Under the pieces are notes generated by a model. It saw only the letters and a list, made by a program, of their open reading frames with translations. It was not told where the DNA came from and did not search any database. From Pseudomonadota bacterium (GTDB lineage Bacteria; Desulfobacterota; Binatia; Binatales; Binataceae), in contig JAJPKP010000017.1 of the NCBI GenBank assembly GCA_021323675.1, forward strand, positions 79,091 to 143,090: a DNA stretch of 64,000 nt, read 5' to 3'. Below are positions 35,210-44,174 of this stretch, one piece after another. The first letter of the stretch is position 1. Each line of letters opens with the position of its first letter. The translations under genes and the position numbers were made by a program.

Positions 35210-35803
35210 ATGCCCAGTGCGTCACGCAGAACACCGCTGATTGCGGGCATCGTGGCTGGAGCCGGCGCGGTTCTGATTATTGTCGCGCTCGTCACCTTGG
35301 AGCGCGGTCTCTCGGCTAACCGCAACACGATCAACTTCGAGGTAGCCGCATTGCGCGCGCGGATCGATTATCTCCAGCGCGAGCTTGAAGCCTCTTCGGC
35401 GCAGATTGGCGAGCTGAAGACGCAGCTCTCGTTGACGACGGCGCTCGCCCTCGCCGCCGTTTCCCCCGACACGCGCATCGCGCGCCTGACCGGCACTGCT
35501 GCTGCCTCCGCGGCCGCGATTGTCGCACTCAGCCCCGGTAATCGCATCGCGTTCATGCAGGTAACGGGTCTTTCGCCTGCACCGCCGGGCAAGATTTATC
35601 AGGCATGGTGGATTGGCGCGCATGCGCAGGCGATGCGCGCGGGGCTGTTCGAGGCGCCCGCGGAAGGAATCGCCAAAGTGGAGCTGACGATACCGCCCGA
35701 GGGCGAGGAAATCGCGGGCGTGACCGTTACCCTCGAACCATCGGGCGGCGGAGACAAACCCTCCGGCGCGGTCTGTCTGAAGGGCAATTTCTCTCGCCGC
35801 TAG
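35210..35803 (+). CDS. membrane-anchored RskA-type anti-sigma domain protein, no zinc finger
   Basis: A 197-residue protein: short cytoplasmic start, one transmembrane helix (about 10-30, LIAGIVAGAGAVLIIVALVTL), a coiled-coil stretch (FEVAALRARIDYLQRELEASSAQIGELKTQL) and an outer domain AIVALSPGNRIAFMQVTGLSPAPPGKIYQAWWIGAHAQAMRAGLFEAPAEG...VTVTLEPSGGGDKPSG, the anti-sigma-K domain. The N-terminal sigma-binding part is missing and no sigma gene is adjacent, so it may have another sensing role. It follows the CoA-transferases after 30 bp. Confidence 0.82.
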   Translation: MPSASRRTPLIAGIVAGAGAVLIIVALVTLERGLSANRNTINFEVAALRARIDYLQRELEASSAQIGELKTQLSLTTALALAAVSPDTRIARLTGTAAASAAAIVALSPGNRIAFMQVTGLSPAPPGKIYQAWWIGAHAQAMRAGLFEAPAEGIAKVELTIPPEGEEIAGVTVTLEPSGGGDKPSGAVCLKGNFSRR

Positions 35804-35943
35804 CCGCGGAGGTCGAAGGCTGGCCCTACCAGCCGGTCGCCGAGTTTGCTGCCTCTCGTGAATCTTTAGTAAATCTCGCTTCGGTCACGCTCGCGGCGAA
35901 CTCTCCGGAACCCTGAGGTTCCTTCACGAGCCTGGAGGAGCGG

Positions 35944-36711
35944 ATGTTCACAGCAATCGATCACGTGGTGGTCGTGGTGAGCGATCTCGAAGCCGCCATC
36001 CGCAATTATGCCGCCGCCGGTTTCACGGTGGTGCGCGGAGGCCGGCACAATATCGGCACCCACAATGCGCTAGTCGCGTTTGCCGATGGGTCATATATCG
36101 AGCTGATCGCGTTCCTCAATCCCGTGCCGGGCCATCCGTGGTATGCGGCGCTGGAAAAAGGCGCGGGCATCGTCGATTTCTGCATGCAGACCGACGATCT
36201 TCCTTCCGATGCCGCCGCGATGCGCCAGGCGGGAGTGCCGATGGGCGATGCGAGCCCGATGACGCGCAAACGCCCGGACGGTTACGAGCTTGGGTGGCTT
36301 CTGTCGATTCCGGGACCGCCCTTCAACGGCCGCGTGCCGTTTCTAATCAAGGATGAAACGCCGCGCGACGAGCGCGTGCCGCGCGAACGGTCGCATCGCA
36401 ACGGCGTTACGGGGCTGAAGATCCTGACAATCGCCGTCGAAGACCCGGGAGCCGCCAGCGTCCCCTACGCGCGCGTGCTCGGCAGGCCCGGCGCCCCTAT
36501 CCAGCGCGAAGAGCTTGACGGTGCGGGCGCGCGATTCGCCGTTGGTCCTCATGCAATCGACCTGGTGGCGGCCAAAAGCGCGGACGGTCCGCTGGTGGAC
36601 TGGATCAGGACGAATGGGCAGTCGCCATGTGGCGCGGTTCTTTCCGGTCCCGCGAGCGCATCGATCGATCCCGGTTCGATCGGGGGAGCGCGCTTTTCAA
36701 TCGGCGGCTGA
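35944..36711 (+). CDS. VOC/glyoxalase-like domain protein
   Basis: A 255-residue protein beginning FTAIDHVVVVVSDLEAAIRNYAAAGFTVVRGGRHNIGTHNALVAFADGSYIELIAF, the first half of a glyoxalase-like (Glyoxalase_3 type) fold with possible metal-binding H7 and E57. A second half with NGVTGLKILTIAVEDPGAASVPYARVLG follows. Substrate unknown. GGAGGAGCGG precedes ATG 35944. 13 bp upstream of a flavin oxidoreductase, probably one operon. Confidence 0.82.
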   Translation: MFTAIDHVVVVVSDLEAAIRNYAAAGFTVVRGGRHNIGTHNALVAFADGSYIELIAFLNPVPGHPWYAALEKGAGIVDFCMQTDDLPSDAAAMRQAGVPMGDASPMTRKRPDGYELGWLLSIPGPPFNGRVPFLIKDETPRDERVPRERSHRNGVTGLKILTIAVEDPGAASVPYARVLGRPGAPIQREELDGAGARFAVGPHAIDLVAAKSADGPLVDWIRTNGQSPCGAVLSGPASASIDPGSIGGARFSIGG

Positions 36712-36724
36712 AAGGAGAACGATC

Positions 36725-37702
36725 ATGGCGGGCCGGGTCAGTTTCGGATTCACGATTCCCCAGCGTGGCGTGTTGTTCGGAATCGCTACATGGCCGCAGA
36801 TGATCGCGATGGCGCGCGAGGTCGATCGGACCGCGCTGTTCGATTCGATCTGGGTGGGTGACAGCGTGATGTCAAAGCCGCGGCCGGAATCGATTGCGCT
36901 GCTCGGCGCACTCTCGTGCGCGACCACGCGGGTGAAGCTGGGGGTGGGATGCATGGCGAGCTTTCCGATTCGCGACCCGATCGTATTCGCGCTGCAGTGG
37001 GCGACGCTCGATTTGATTTCCGGCGGCAGGATGCTGCTTGCGGTGTGCACCGGAATCGTCGCGGGCGGAGTGAGCGCGCGTGAGGGCCAGCCATGGGAAA
37101 TCAAGGACAGCTCGCGCGGGAACCGGATGGCGGAGAATATCGAGATCTGCCGGCGGTTGTGGAGCGAGGAAAACGTCACCTTTGCGGGTAAGTATCGATC
37201 CTTCAGCAATGTCACGATCAATCCCCGGCCAATCCAGCAGCCCTGCCCGATATGGATCGCCGCGAACCCCCAACCGCACGAAGCCGAGAAGCCGCTCAGG
37301 CGCGTGGTGCGACTTGCGGACGGATGGATGTCGGCGAATGCGTTCCCGGGCCTGTTCGCGGCGAACTGGGAAAAGCTCTCGGTCTATCTGAAAGAGGCTG
37401 GCAAGGATCCCTCCACCTATCCGACCATCGCCTACCACAACATCAACATCAATCCGGACCGGCAGGCGGCGCTGGAGGAATCGAAGCGCTTCCTCGACGA
37501 ATATTACGGGCCGGTGTTCGCTCCGCAGATGGTCGAAGGATGGACGGCGGCGGGCACCCCAGGCCAGTGCGCCGAAGACCTGCGCGCGATGGTCCGGGCG
37601 GGCGCGAAGCAGATTGCGCTGCGCATCACGTCATGGGATCAGCAGGGCCAGTATCAGCGCCTGGTGCACGAGGTCCTGCCGCTGGTGAACAATTCGCTTT
37701 AG
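36725..37702 (+). CDS. LLM class flavin-dependent oxidoreductase
   Basis: A 325-residue luciferase-like TIM barrel: VSFGFTIPQRGVLFGIATWPQMIAMAREVDRTALFDSIWVGDSVMSKPRPESIALLGALSCATTRVKLGVGCMASFPIRDPIVFALQWATLDLISGGRMLLAVCTG, then RPIQQPCPIWIAANP and AAGTPGQCAEDLRAMVRAGAKQIALR. Start ATG 36725 after AAAGGAG; an in-frame stretch upstream to 36515 lies inside the VOC gene. Cofactor (FMN or F420) and substrate unknown. Linked to the VOC gene and CoA-transferases, so a catabolic role is likely. Confidence 0.88.
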   Translation: MAGRVSFGFTIPQRGVLFGIATWPQMIAMAREVDRTALFDSIWVGDSVMSKPRPESIALLGALSCATTRVKLGVGCMASFPIRDPIVFALQWATLDLISGGRMLLAVCTGIVAGGVSAREGQPWEIKDSSRGNRMAENIEICRRLWSEENVTFAGKYRSFSNVTINPRPIQQPCPIWIAANPQPHEAEKPLRRVVRLADGWMSANAFPGLFAANWEKLSVYLKEAGKDPSTYPTIAYHNININPDRQAALEESKRFLDEYYGPVFAPQMVEGWTAAGTPGQCAEDLRAMVRAGAKQIALRITSWDQQGQYQRLVHEVLPLVNNSL

Positions 37703-37739
37703 GGCGGCCGGGAAAAGACTTCGCGATGAATGAACGAGA

Positions 37740-38660
37740 TCAGGAGGGCGTGCCGAGCGGCACTGTCCCCTGAATCGCGACGGCTTTGGCGGGAGCCTCT
37801 TCCGCCACGATCGCGCATAGATCCTGGTACAGGCGGACGCCGGCGGCCGTGAAGAACGCCACCGTCGCGTAAGTGACCGCTACCGCGAACAAGTCGATCA
37901 TGAAGATGGTCGCGGCGATTGAATCCGTCATCACCCCGACCGGGCCCAGCAGCAGGCTGACGATGATGAAGACGGTGGCGGCCCACGAGTTGTAACCCGA
38001 CCATACCGCCAGAAACACCACAACTCGAGTCGCAACCTTGAAGAATCGCCCGCGCATCAGATCGCGGCTGAAGAGCAGCGCAAACCAGCTATGGCGATCG
38101 TCGAACACGAGCGCATATTGCGTGAAATAGAGCCATACATAGGCCAGCAGCCCCGGCACGACGAGCAGCGCTATGCCGACCAGAGTCGCGAGCCACTGCA
38201 GCAACACCACCAGCGCGAAGGCGGGAGCGAGCTGAACCGCACGGCGATACACCGCGAGCCATTCGGAGAGCAGGTCGGCCTCGCGCGTCTTCGCTTGAAT
38301 TCTTTGCAGAGCACACAGAACCACGAGCTTCAGCGCGAACGTGATCAGGATCAGCAGAGGATGCAGCGTGACATAGAACCATACCGGGTAGATCGGCCGG
38401 CCTTGGTTGCGCTCGGGATGCATCGGCACCTGCACGGGCGAGTAGCCGATCGTCTGCCCGCCGGCGCCTTCGAAAGTCTGCGCGACACGATGCTGCAGGT
38501 TGAGCGCATCGGGCAAAAGCGACAGCGCGGCAGCCAGGACAAAGGGAGCAATAACGATGGCAAGGACATCCCAATTGCCGCGGAGATCGTTTACCGCATT
38601 GGCAAGGTAAATGAAGCTGCTCTTGAGCCGCGTCTGCGCCACGCGGCTAGAGGTTGTCAT
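37740..38660 (-). CDS. polytopic membrane protein of unknown function
   Basis: A 306-residue protein with about six hydrophobic segments: VLAIVIAPFVLAAALSLLP, LHPLLILITFALKLVVLCAL, LAPAFALVVLLQWLATLVGIALLVVPGLLAYVWLYFTQYALVF, VVFLAVWSGYNSWAATVFIIVSLLLGPVGVM and FMIDLFAVAVTYATVAFFTAAG. The segment VVPGLLAYVWLYFTQYALVFDDR recalls the glycerophosphodiesterase-membrane/YciC-like domain. No catalytic residues stand out. Start could be GTG 38666; convergent with the flavin oxidoreductase gene. Confidence 0.75.
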   Translation of the reverse strand: MTTSSRVAQTRLKSSFIYLANAVNDLRGNWDVLAIVIAPFVLAAALSLLPDALNLQHRVAQTFEGAGGQTIGYSPVQVPMHPERNQGRPIYPVWFYVTLHPLLILITFALKLVVLCALQRIQAKTREADLLSEWLAVYRRAVQLAPAFALVVLLQWLATLVGIALLVVPGLLAYVWLYFTQYALVFDDRHSWFALLFSRDLMRGRFFKVATRVVVFLAVWSGYNSWAATVFIIVSLLLGPVGVMTDSIAATIFMIDLFAVAVTYATVAFFTAAGVRLYQDLCAIVAEEAPAKAVAIQGTVPLGTPS

Positions 38661-38839
38661 CCTCACCGATCCAAGACAAGTGCGCTGCGGCTCAGGATCG
38701 AAAGCCGGGCTTCGAAAAGACGCGCGAGTTTTTGAACGCCGCGATGGTGTTTTCCGTTCCAGGCTGCCTCATTTGACGGCGCCTTACGCTAGCGCGAAGA
38801 TAGTTGTTCCGACCCGCTTCAGTCGCCAGGAGTAGAGCG

Positions 38840-39091
38840 ATGACGGATGCCGACCGAAAAGCAGCAATCGAGCATGAAAACAAGATGATCAGGCGGCTGC
38901 GTTTCCTGGTCGATCTGACCTTCGCGACCATCGCGCAGGACTACGACATGACCCTCGACCAGGCCTGGGAGCACGTGCTGGCTCTCAAAGGCGCGGCAGT
39001 TTCGATGTTCCCCGGCAAGGACGAGGCCTTTGACCTCATCTACCTGCCCCGCTTTTCGCGACTTCTGGCGGAGCGCTTCGGTGCGAACTAG
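38840..39091 (+). CDS. small helical protein of unknown function
   Basis: An 83-residue soluble protein: MTDADRKAAIEHENKMIRRLRFLVDLTFATIAQDYDMTLDQAWEHVLALKGAAVSMFPGKDEAFDLIYLPRFSRLLAERFGAN. It is rich in helix-forming residues and starts with AGGAG seven nt ahead of ATG. The regular pattern and good ribosome-binding site support a real gene. It lies 30 bp upstream of nagA. Function not recognised. Confidence 0.72.
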   Translation: MTDADRKAAIEHENKMIRRLRFLVDLTFATIAQDYDMTLDQAWEHVLALKGAAVSMFPGKDEAFDLIYLPRFSRLLAERFGAN

Positions 39092-39121
39092 CCCATCGCC
39101 CCGCTTTGTCCGATTCGATCG

Positions 39122-40249
39122 ATGAGCCGTCACGCCTTGAGAACGCTGAGCGGTGAAATCGCCCAGCCGGACGGGACGCTCACGCGAGGACAGATAACTT
39201 TCTCCGATCGGATCGTAGAAGTTCATCCGGCTCCCGCTTCGAGCAACGATTACATCCTTCCCGGATTCATCGACCTGCAAGTGAACGGGTCGCACGGAAT
39301 CGACGTAATGACGGCGGCGCCCGGCGCCCTTTTCGAAATCGGGCGAAAACTGGCCCGCGAGGGCACGGCCGCGTGGCTTCCCACGGTGGTGACCTCGCCG
39401 TTGGAACGAATCGAGCGCGCGCACGGCGCAATCAGGGAGGCCGCGGCTGAGCAAGGCGCGGAAAGCGGCGCGGCGGCAATTCTCGGCATGCATCTCGAGG
39501 GACCGTTCATCTCGCCTCGGCGCCTCGGGGCTCATCCCGCCCTTAACCTGGATCCTCGCGGCGAGGCTTTTGAGCGAGTGCTCGCGCTCGAATCGCTCAA
39601 GTTGATCACGATTGCTCCCGAGCTGCCCGGCGCGATCGATGCAACCAGGAGGCTGGTCGCGCGCCGTGTCGCGGTATCGATAGGGCATACCGACGCGACG
39701 CTCGAAGAAGCGCGCGCGGCAATCGCCTCCGGCGCGACGATGTTTACGCACGTGTTCAACGCGATGCGCCCGCTGAATCATCGCGACCCCGGCGTGATAG
39801 CCGCGGCGCTCGGCCCCTCCGCCGCGCGATCCGCCTTCATTCCCGATGGCGTGCACGTGCATCCCGAGATGCTTCGGCTCGCTTGGCGATCGCGCGGTAC
39901 GCCCGGGATGATGCTGACGACGGACAAGGTGGCGCTTGCGGGAACCGAGAATGGCGCAGGCGTCGAGATCGGGCGGGCTCGCGCGCGAATCGAACGCGGG
40001 GCCGCGCGCCTGCAGGACGGCACCCTGGCGGGAAGCATCATCTCGATGCTCGATGGAGTGCGGCTGATGGCAGGAGAGGTGGGCGTGCCGCTGGCCGAGG
40101 CCGCGGTGATGGCGGCGACCAATCCGGCCGCGGTGCTCGGGCTTCGCGATCGCGGCAGGCTCGTACAGCGATGCTGGGCTGATCTGATAATCTTGAATCG
40201 CCAGCTTGAATTGAAAGCGGTGTTCATCAGCGGGCGCGAGCTCGGCTAG
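39122..40249 (+). CDS. nagA: N-acetylglucosamine-6-phosphate deacetylase
   Basis: A 375-residue amidohydrolase that removes acetate from GlcNAc-6-P in amino-sugar turnover. Motifs: YILPGFIDLQVNGSHGIDVM, GMHLEGPFISPRRLGAH with the metal-binding Glu, VSIGHTDATLEEA, GATMFTHVFNAMRPLNHRDPG, IPDGVHVHPEMLRL, MLTTDKVALAGT with the catalytic Asp, and NPAAVLGLRDRGRLVQRCWADLIILN. No nagB or PTS gene is nearby. ATG 39122 has no evident ribosome-binding site. Confidence 0.93.
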   Translation: MSRHALRTLSGEIAQPDGTLTRGQITFSDRIVEVHPAPASSNDYILPGFIDLQVNGSHGIDVMTAAPGALFEIGRKLAREGTAAWLPTVVTSPLERIERAHGAIREAAAEQGAESGAAAILGMHLEGPFISPRRLGAHPALNLDPRGEAFERVLALESLKLITIAPELPGAIDATRRLVARRVAVSIGHTDATLEEARAAIASGATMFTHVFNAMRPLNHRDPGVIAAALGPSAARSAFIPDGVHVHPEMLRLAWRSRGTPGMMLTTDKVALAGTENGAGVEIGRARARIERGAARLQDGTLAGSIISMLDGVRLMAGEVGVPLAEAAVMAATNPAAVLGLRDRGRLVQRCWADLIILNRQLELKAVFISGRELG

Positions 40250-40356
40250 AGAAGTGCGCGCGGCGCCGGTGACGGTCCGATGCGGTCCGTATCCCGCACA
40301 CCTGAATTCACGCGGCTTGGAAGTCTGCAGTAACGGAGACAAAAGGAGAAAAATAA

Positions 40357-41202
40357 ATGCCGCTGAACAGAGCGTGCATCGGGAAGGAGTTTCCCCCGAT
40401 GATCACCGAAGTTGCGCTCGATGCGACGCAAAAATATGCGCGGGCCTGCAACGACGACAACCCCGCGTTTTTCGACGCCAGTCGGCCGGGCGGGATCGTC
40501 GCGCCGCCGATGTTCGCAGTCGTGGTTACCTGGCCGTCAACGATGACCGCGGTGATGGATCCCGAGGTTGGCGCCGACCTGCTCAGGCTGGTGCACGGCG
40601 AACAGGACATGAGTTTTCTCGCCCCCATCAGGCCCGGAGATAAAGTCTCCTCGCGCGCAAAGATAGTCGCGATCGAAACCAAGGCGACCGGCGAAACGAT
40701 GACCGTGGAGTTGTTAGCCGAAAACCAGAATGGTACACCCGTCAATCGTTCCGTCTTCAGCGCCTTCATTCGCGGCGGCGGCAAACGCTCCGCCCCGGCT
40801 GAATCGCGCGAAGAAAGCGACGAGCGCGGCGAGCCGATGATTACCGTGGCCCAGGCGATAGATCCTGACCAGACCTTTCGCTACGCGGAAGCTTCGGGCG
40901 ACCGCAACCCAATCCATGTTGACGAAAATGTCGCCAGGATGGCGGGGCTGCCGGGAATTATCGTGCATGGCTTGTGCACCATGGCGTTCGTCTCGAAGGT
41001 GGCAATCGACCATCTATGCGGGGGAACACCGGAGCGCCTGGCGCGGCTGCGCGCCAGATTCTCGCGCCCGGTGCGACCGGGCCAAACCATCACCACCAGG
41101 GTCTGGCAACAGACGGGCTCGACGGGCTGTTACGTTTACGAAACCTGCAATCCCGAGGGTCAACCCGTGATTCGCGGCGGGCTTATCGAGGTACGGGCCT
41201 GA
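40357..41202 (+). CDS. double hot-dog MaoC-like hydratase
   Basis: A 281-residue protein. Residues 1-135 are an FAS1/MaoC N-terminal hot-dog domain (DATQKYARACNDDNPAFFD...IVAPPMFAVV...LVHGEQDMSFLAPIRPGDKV); residues about 155-280 are a MaoC domain with the hydratase motif YAEASGDRNPIHVDENVARMAGLPGIIVHGLCTMAF containing the catalytic Asp and His. It probably hydrates a 2-enoyl-CoA. The N-terminal domain is usually non-catalytic. AAAGGAG precedes ATG 40357. Followed after 28 bp by a substrate-binding protein gene. Confidence 0.9.
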   Translation: MPLNRACIGKEFPPMITEVALDATQKYARACNDDNPAFFDASRPGGIVAPPMFAVVVTWPSTMTAVMDPEVGADLLRLVHGEQDMSFLAPIRPGDKVSSRAKIVAIETKATGETMTVELLAENQNGTPVNRSVFSAFIRGGGKRSAPAESREESDERGEPMITVAQAIDPDQTFRYAEASGDRNPIHVDENVARMAGLPGIIVHGLCTMAFVSKVAIDHLCGGTPERLARLRARFSRPVRPGQTITTRVWQQTGSTGCYVYETCNPEGQPVIRGGLIEVRA

Positions 41203-41230
41203 ACATCAGCCGGAGGCTTTACAGGGCGCT

Positions 41231-42460
41231 GTGAGGATAGTCCTCGGACTCTCGCTTTCTCTGACGGGCGTGCTTGCGCCCATCGGACGGCAGATCGAGG
41301 ATGCGCTGCGCCTGTTCGTTGCGGATGCGAACGCGGCGGGCGGCGTCGTGGTCGACGGCGAGCGGGCGACGTTCGCGCTGCGATGCCACGACGATCGAAG
41401 CGACCCGGGGCGCTGCTCCGTAATTTATCGGGAGTTGTGCGGAAGCCCCGGCACCAACATCATCCTGGGCCCCTTTTCCAGCCAGCTCGTCGAGGCCGCG
41501 GCGCCGGTCGCGGAGAGCGCCGGCCGCCTGTTCATCAACCATTCAGGCACCGCGGACGAGCTTTACGAGAAGGGTCATCGGATGATGGTCGGCCTTCCGA
41601 CCCCGGCCAGCCAATATCTGGATGAGTTCGTGCGGCTGCTGGCGACGCTCAAATTCTGGCGCAAGCGATTGGCGGTCGTCGTGGAACCAAACGCGTTCGG
41701 TCGCGCGGTGGCGCGCGGCGGAGAAAGCATCGTGCGCGAAAAGTTCGCGCGGCGGGGCGGAGTGCGCATCAAGGTTAAGTGGGACCGCCGCTTCGATGCG
41801 GCGGACCAGGAAAACTTCTTCGAATTGCTCAGACGCAAACGGGTCAACGCGCTGGTCAGCGCGGGTGCCTACAACCATGACGTCGCCGTGATGCGCGCGG
41901 TGGTCGCGTCCGATCTCGATATTCCGGTCCTCGCCTGCGTGGCGGCGGGATTCGCCCGCTTTCGCGCCGACCTCGGCGATCACGTCGAGGGCATCGTCGG
42001 GATGAGCCAGTGGGAGCCGGGAAATCAGGCTATTCCCGAGATCGGACCTGATCCGCGCGAGTTTGCCCATCGGATGCGCACGCAGACCCGCGGTGGAGAG
42101 TGCGACTACGTCGCCGCCCAGGCATACGCCGCGGCGGTTCTGGCGGCCGAGGTTCTCAAACAGGTCGGTACCTGCGATCAAGCACAGATGCGCGCGCAGT
42201 TCTCGAAACTCCGGACCGGTACGCTGTTCGGCGCTTTCGAAATCGATCCCGACACCGGACGGCAGGTCGCGCATCGGATGCTCTCCATCCAATGGCAGCA
42301 GGGAAGGAAGCTTACTATCCAGCCCCCGTCGCACGACGACCGCGGTTCACTTGAGTTTCCCTCCGGATGGCGCCTGATCGCGGCGGGTGCGGAAATGCTC
42401 AAGCTGACCGGCCGCCGCAGAGAAGGCGACGATGCGAACGGAGAAGACGAACTCGACTAA
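41231..42460 (+). CDS. periplasmic-binding-protein type 1 (branched-chain amino acid type) protein without a signal peptide
   Basis: A 409-residue LivJ-like protein: IVLGLSLSLTGVLAPIGRQIEDALRLFVADANAAGGVVVDG, then TNIILGPFSSQLVEAAAPVAESAGRLFINHSGTADELY, RLAVVVEPNAFGRAVARGGESIVREKF and YVAAQAYAAAVLAAEVLKQ. These secreted proteins normally have 20-30 residues of signal before the first strand; here the strand starts at residue 4 and no in-frame start lies upstream. It would be cytoplasmic, perhaps a sensor. GTG start at 41231. No ABC permease or ATPase genes nearby. Confidence 0.85.
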   Translation: MRIVLGLSLSLTGVLAPIGRQIEDALRLFVADANAAGGVVVDGERATFALRCHDDRSDPGRCSVIYRELCGSPGTNIILGPFSSQLVEAAAPVAESAGRLFINHSGTADELYEKGHRMMVGLPTPASQYLDEFVRLLATLKFWRKRLAVVVEPNAFGRAVARGGESIVREKFARRGGVRIKVKWDRRFDAADQENFFELLRRKRVNALVSAGAYNHDVAVMRAVVASDLDIPVLACVAAGFARFRADLGDHVEGIVGMSQWEPGNQAIPEIGPDPREFAHRMRTQTRGGECDYVAAQAYAAAVLAAEVLKQVGTCDQAQMRAQFSKLRTGTLFGAFEIDPDTGRQVAHRMLSIQWQQGRKLTIQPPSHDDRGSLEFPSGWRLIAAGAEMLKLTGRRREGDDANGEDELD

Positions 42461-42739
42461 GGTCGCCGGGGGACCGCCGTTCGCCATCGGCCCGATGTCG
42501 GGAGCGTCGCGCGACGGAGTGAGCGCGGCGATGGTGGAAATACGCGAGAGGCGCCGTCCGCCGGCTCGCGGGATGGCGTTTCGAACCTTCCCCTGCCCCG
42601 CGCCTTTCCGCTCCCGCCTGCCGGCCGCATCGTCGAGGGAACGTGCGGGCGCGCAGGAAACTTCGACCCTCGCTTTCGAGCTTGGGGAACTCTTCGGCAA
42701 AGCAGCGATTCGCGGCAGGTCCGCACCCGCCTCGATCTT

Positions 42740-44023
42740 TCAAAAGCTGCGGTCGTCGCGCGGCGGCGGCGCTCCAATTCGCTCGGCCGAAGCAAGCGCG
42801 GCGGAACGGAAGACGCCGTGCGCCATCGTGGAAGAGGCGGCTTCGGCGCGCGCCTCGTAGATCCTGATGCGCGCTTCGTGCGCCAATCGATCGTCGGGGG
42901 CGGCGGCGACCGCCCAATCGATCAGATGCGCCGCGATCGCAAGGTTCCCCGCCGCGAACTTTTCCATCGCGCGCGCCACTATCTTGTCAACTCCGCCGGC
43001 CAACTCCGCGATCTCGCGGCCGCGTTCCGCTTCTGTGGCGGGCTGAAGATTCGAGGGCGAACCGTCGTACCATCCTCCCTCCAGGCGCCAGATGTTGCGC
43101 ACGATGAATTCCGGCTCGTCGTAAACGGGCTGCAGGTATGGCTTCTCGATCAGGTCGGGGCGCGGCTTCACGGCATGAATCACCTCGTCCAGTGTCGCAC
43201 CCGCATTCATCAGGGCGATTGTCTGATCGTAGAGGTCCTGAAGCAGGTCCGCGGTATCGTTGAGAATCCGCTTGACCTTGAGCGCCCCAAACACCGGATA
43301 GCCGTGACCGGGCGCGAGGACTTCGGCTCCCAGCTTCGCCATCGCACGCAGCGCCTCTGCCCATTCGCGCGCATAGCGCTGAACCTTCTGCGGATTGCCG
43401 GCGTTGGGAACCGCCCAGATGATGAGATCGCCGGTGCACAGCACCTTGCGCTGCGGGATATAGACCCAGCAATGGTCGTCGGTCTCGCCGCGCGCATGAT
43501 GGCATTCGAACTTGTGGTCACCCGCGACCACATTGAGCTGATGGTCGAAATACGTATCCGGGTAGACGTACTCCTCGGGCCATCTCGAGGGACGGCTGAA
43601 CTGCCGCGTGTTGATCGTGTTGTTGTACCCGAGGGTGCGTTTGTAGCGATCGAACCTGGCGGCCACCGCCCGATGACCGACCACGCGCGGGCGCGCGACG
43701 TTGTTCTTGCGCGCCTCGGCCAGCAATGCGGGAGTGCCGCACGCGTGGTCAACGTGGCCATGGGTGTAGATGGCGGTATTTACGCGGTCGGGGGAGAACT
43801 TGCGCAGGAGTTCGAGCGTCGCCTCCTGGTTGAAATACGCGCCCGTATCCACCATCACCAGCCCTTCGCGCGTCTTGATCGCGGTTACGTTAGCAAACCA
43901 TCGGAAGAACATGACGCCGTCGGCGATTTCTTCGCATTCTCCCGTGGGTGCGAGCGGATGGCGGTCGCGGACGGAAAGCTCGCCGCTCAACAGCTTCTCG
44001 GAAGTGTCTCTGATTACGCCCAT
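42740..44023 (-). CDS. alkyl/aryl-sulfatase-like metallo-beta-lactamase protein
   Basis: A 427-residue MBL-fold hydrolase. The zinc motif is AIYTHGHVDHACGTPALL, with FANVTAIKTREGLVMVDTGAY before it, CTGDLIIW and LAPGHGYPVFG after it. Residues about 260-390 (LQDLYDQTIALMNAGATLDEVIHAVKPRPDL...YLQPVYDEPEFIVRNIWRLEGGWYDGSPSNLQPA) match the alkylsulfatase dimerisation domain. The family cleaves alkyl sulphate esters. The SCP2 domain is missing. No signal peptide. The gap before it (42461-42739, 279 bp) holds nothing I can support. Confidence 0.87.
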   Translation of the reverse strand: MGVIRDTSEKLLSGELSVRDRHPLAPTGECEEIADGVMFFRWFANVTAIKTREGLVMVDTGAYFNQEATLELLRKFSPDRVNTAIYTHGHVDHACGTPALLAEARKNNVARPRVVGHRAVAARFDRYKRTLGYNNTINTRQFSRPSRWPEEYVYPDTYFDHQLNVVAGDHKFECHHARGETDDHCWVYIPQRKVLCTGDLIIWAVPNAGNPQKVQRYAREWAEALRAMAKLGAEVLAPGHGYPVFGALKVKRILNDTADLLQDLYDQTIALMNAGATLDEVIHAVKPRPDLIEKPYLQPVYDEPEFIVRNIWRLEGGWYDGSPSNLQPATEAERGREIAELAGGVDKIVARAMEKFAAGNLAIAAHLIDWAVAAAPDDRLAHEARIRIYEARAEAASSTMAHGVFRSAALASAERIGAPPPRDDRSF

Positions 44024-44174
44024 AGCAATTCAGAAGCATCATCCCGTCCGAGCCGGTATGCAACCACGCGCTCAGGCCATCGCCGGCGTTCGAATCGGCC
44101 TCGGAAGACGCAACAATCAGTTGGAAAGCCGTCCGCCGCTTCCCAACGGTGAGAACCGCCGCAAGACTTCCGAT

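Noticed and set aside
42432..42860. 142-codon plus-strand frame in the gap after the binding protein
   Set aside because: Low-complexity Arg/Ala composition and overlap with the end of the sulfatase gene; no ribosome-binding site or domain.
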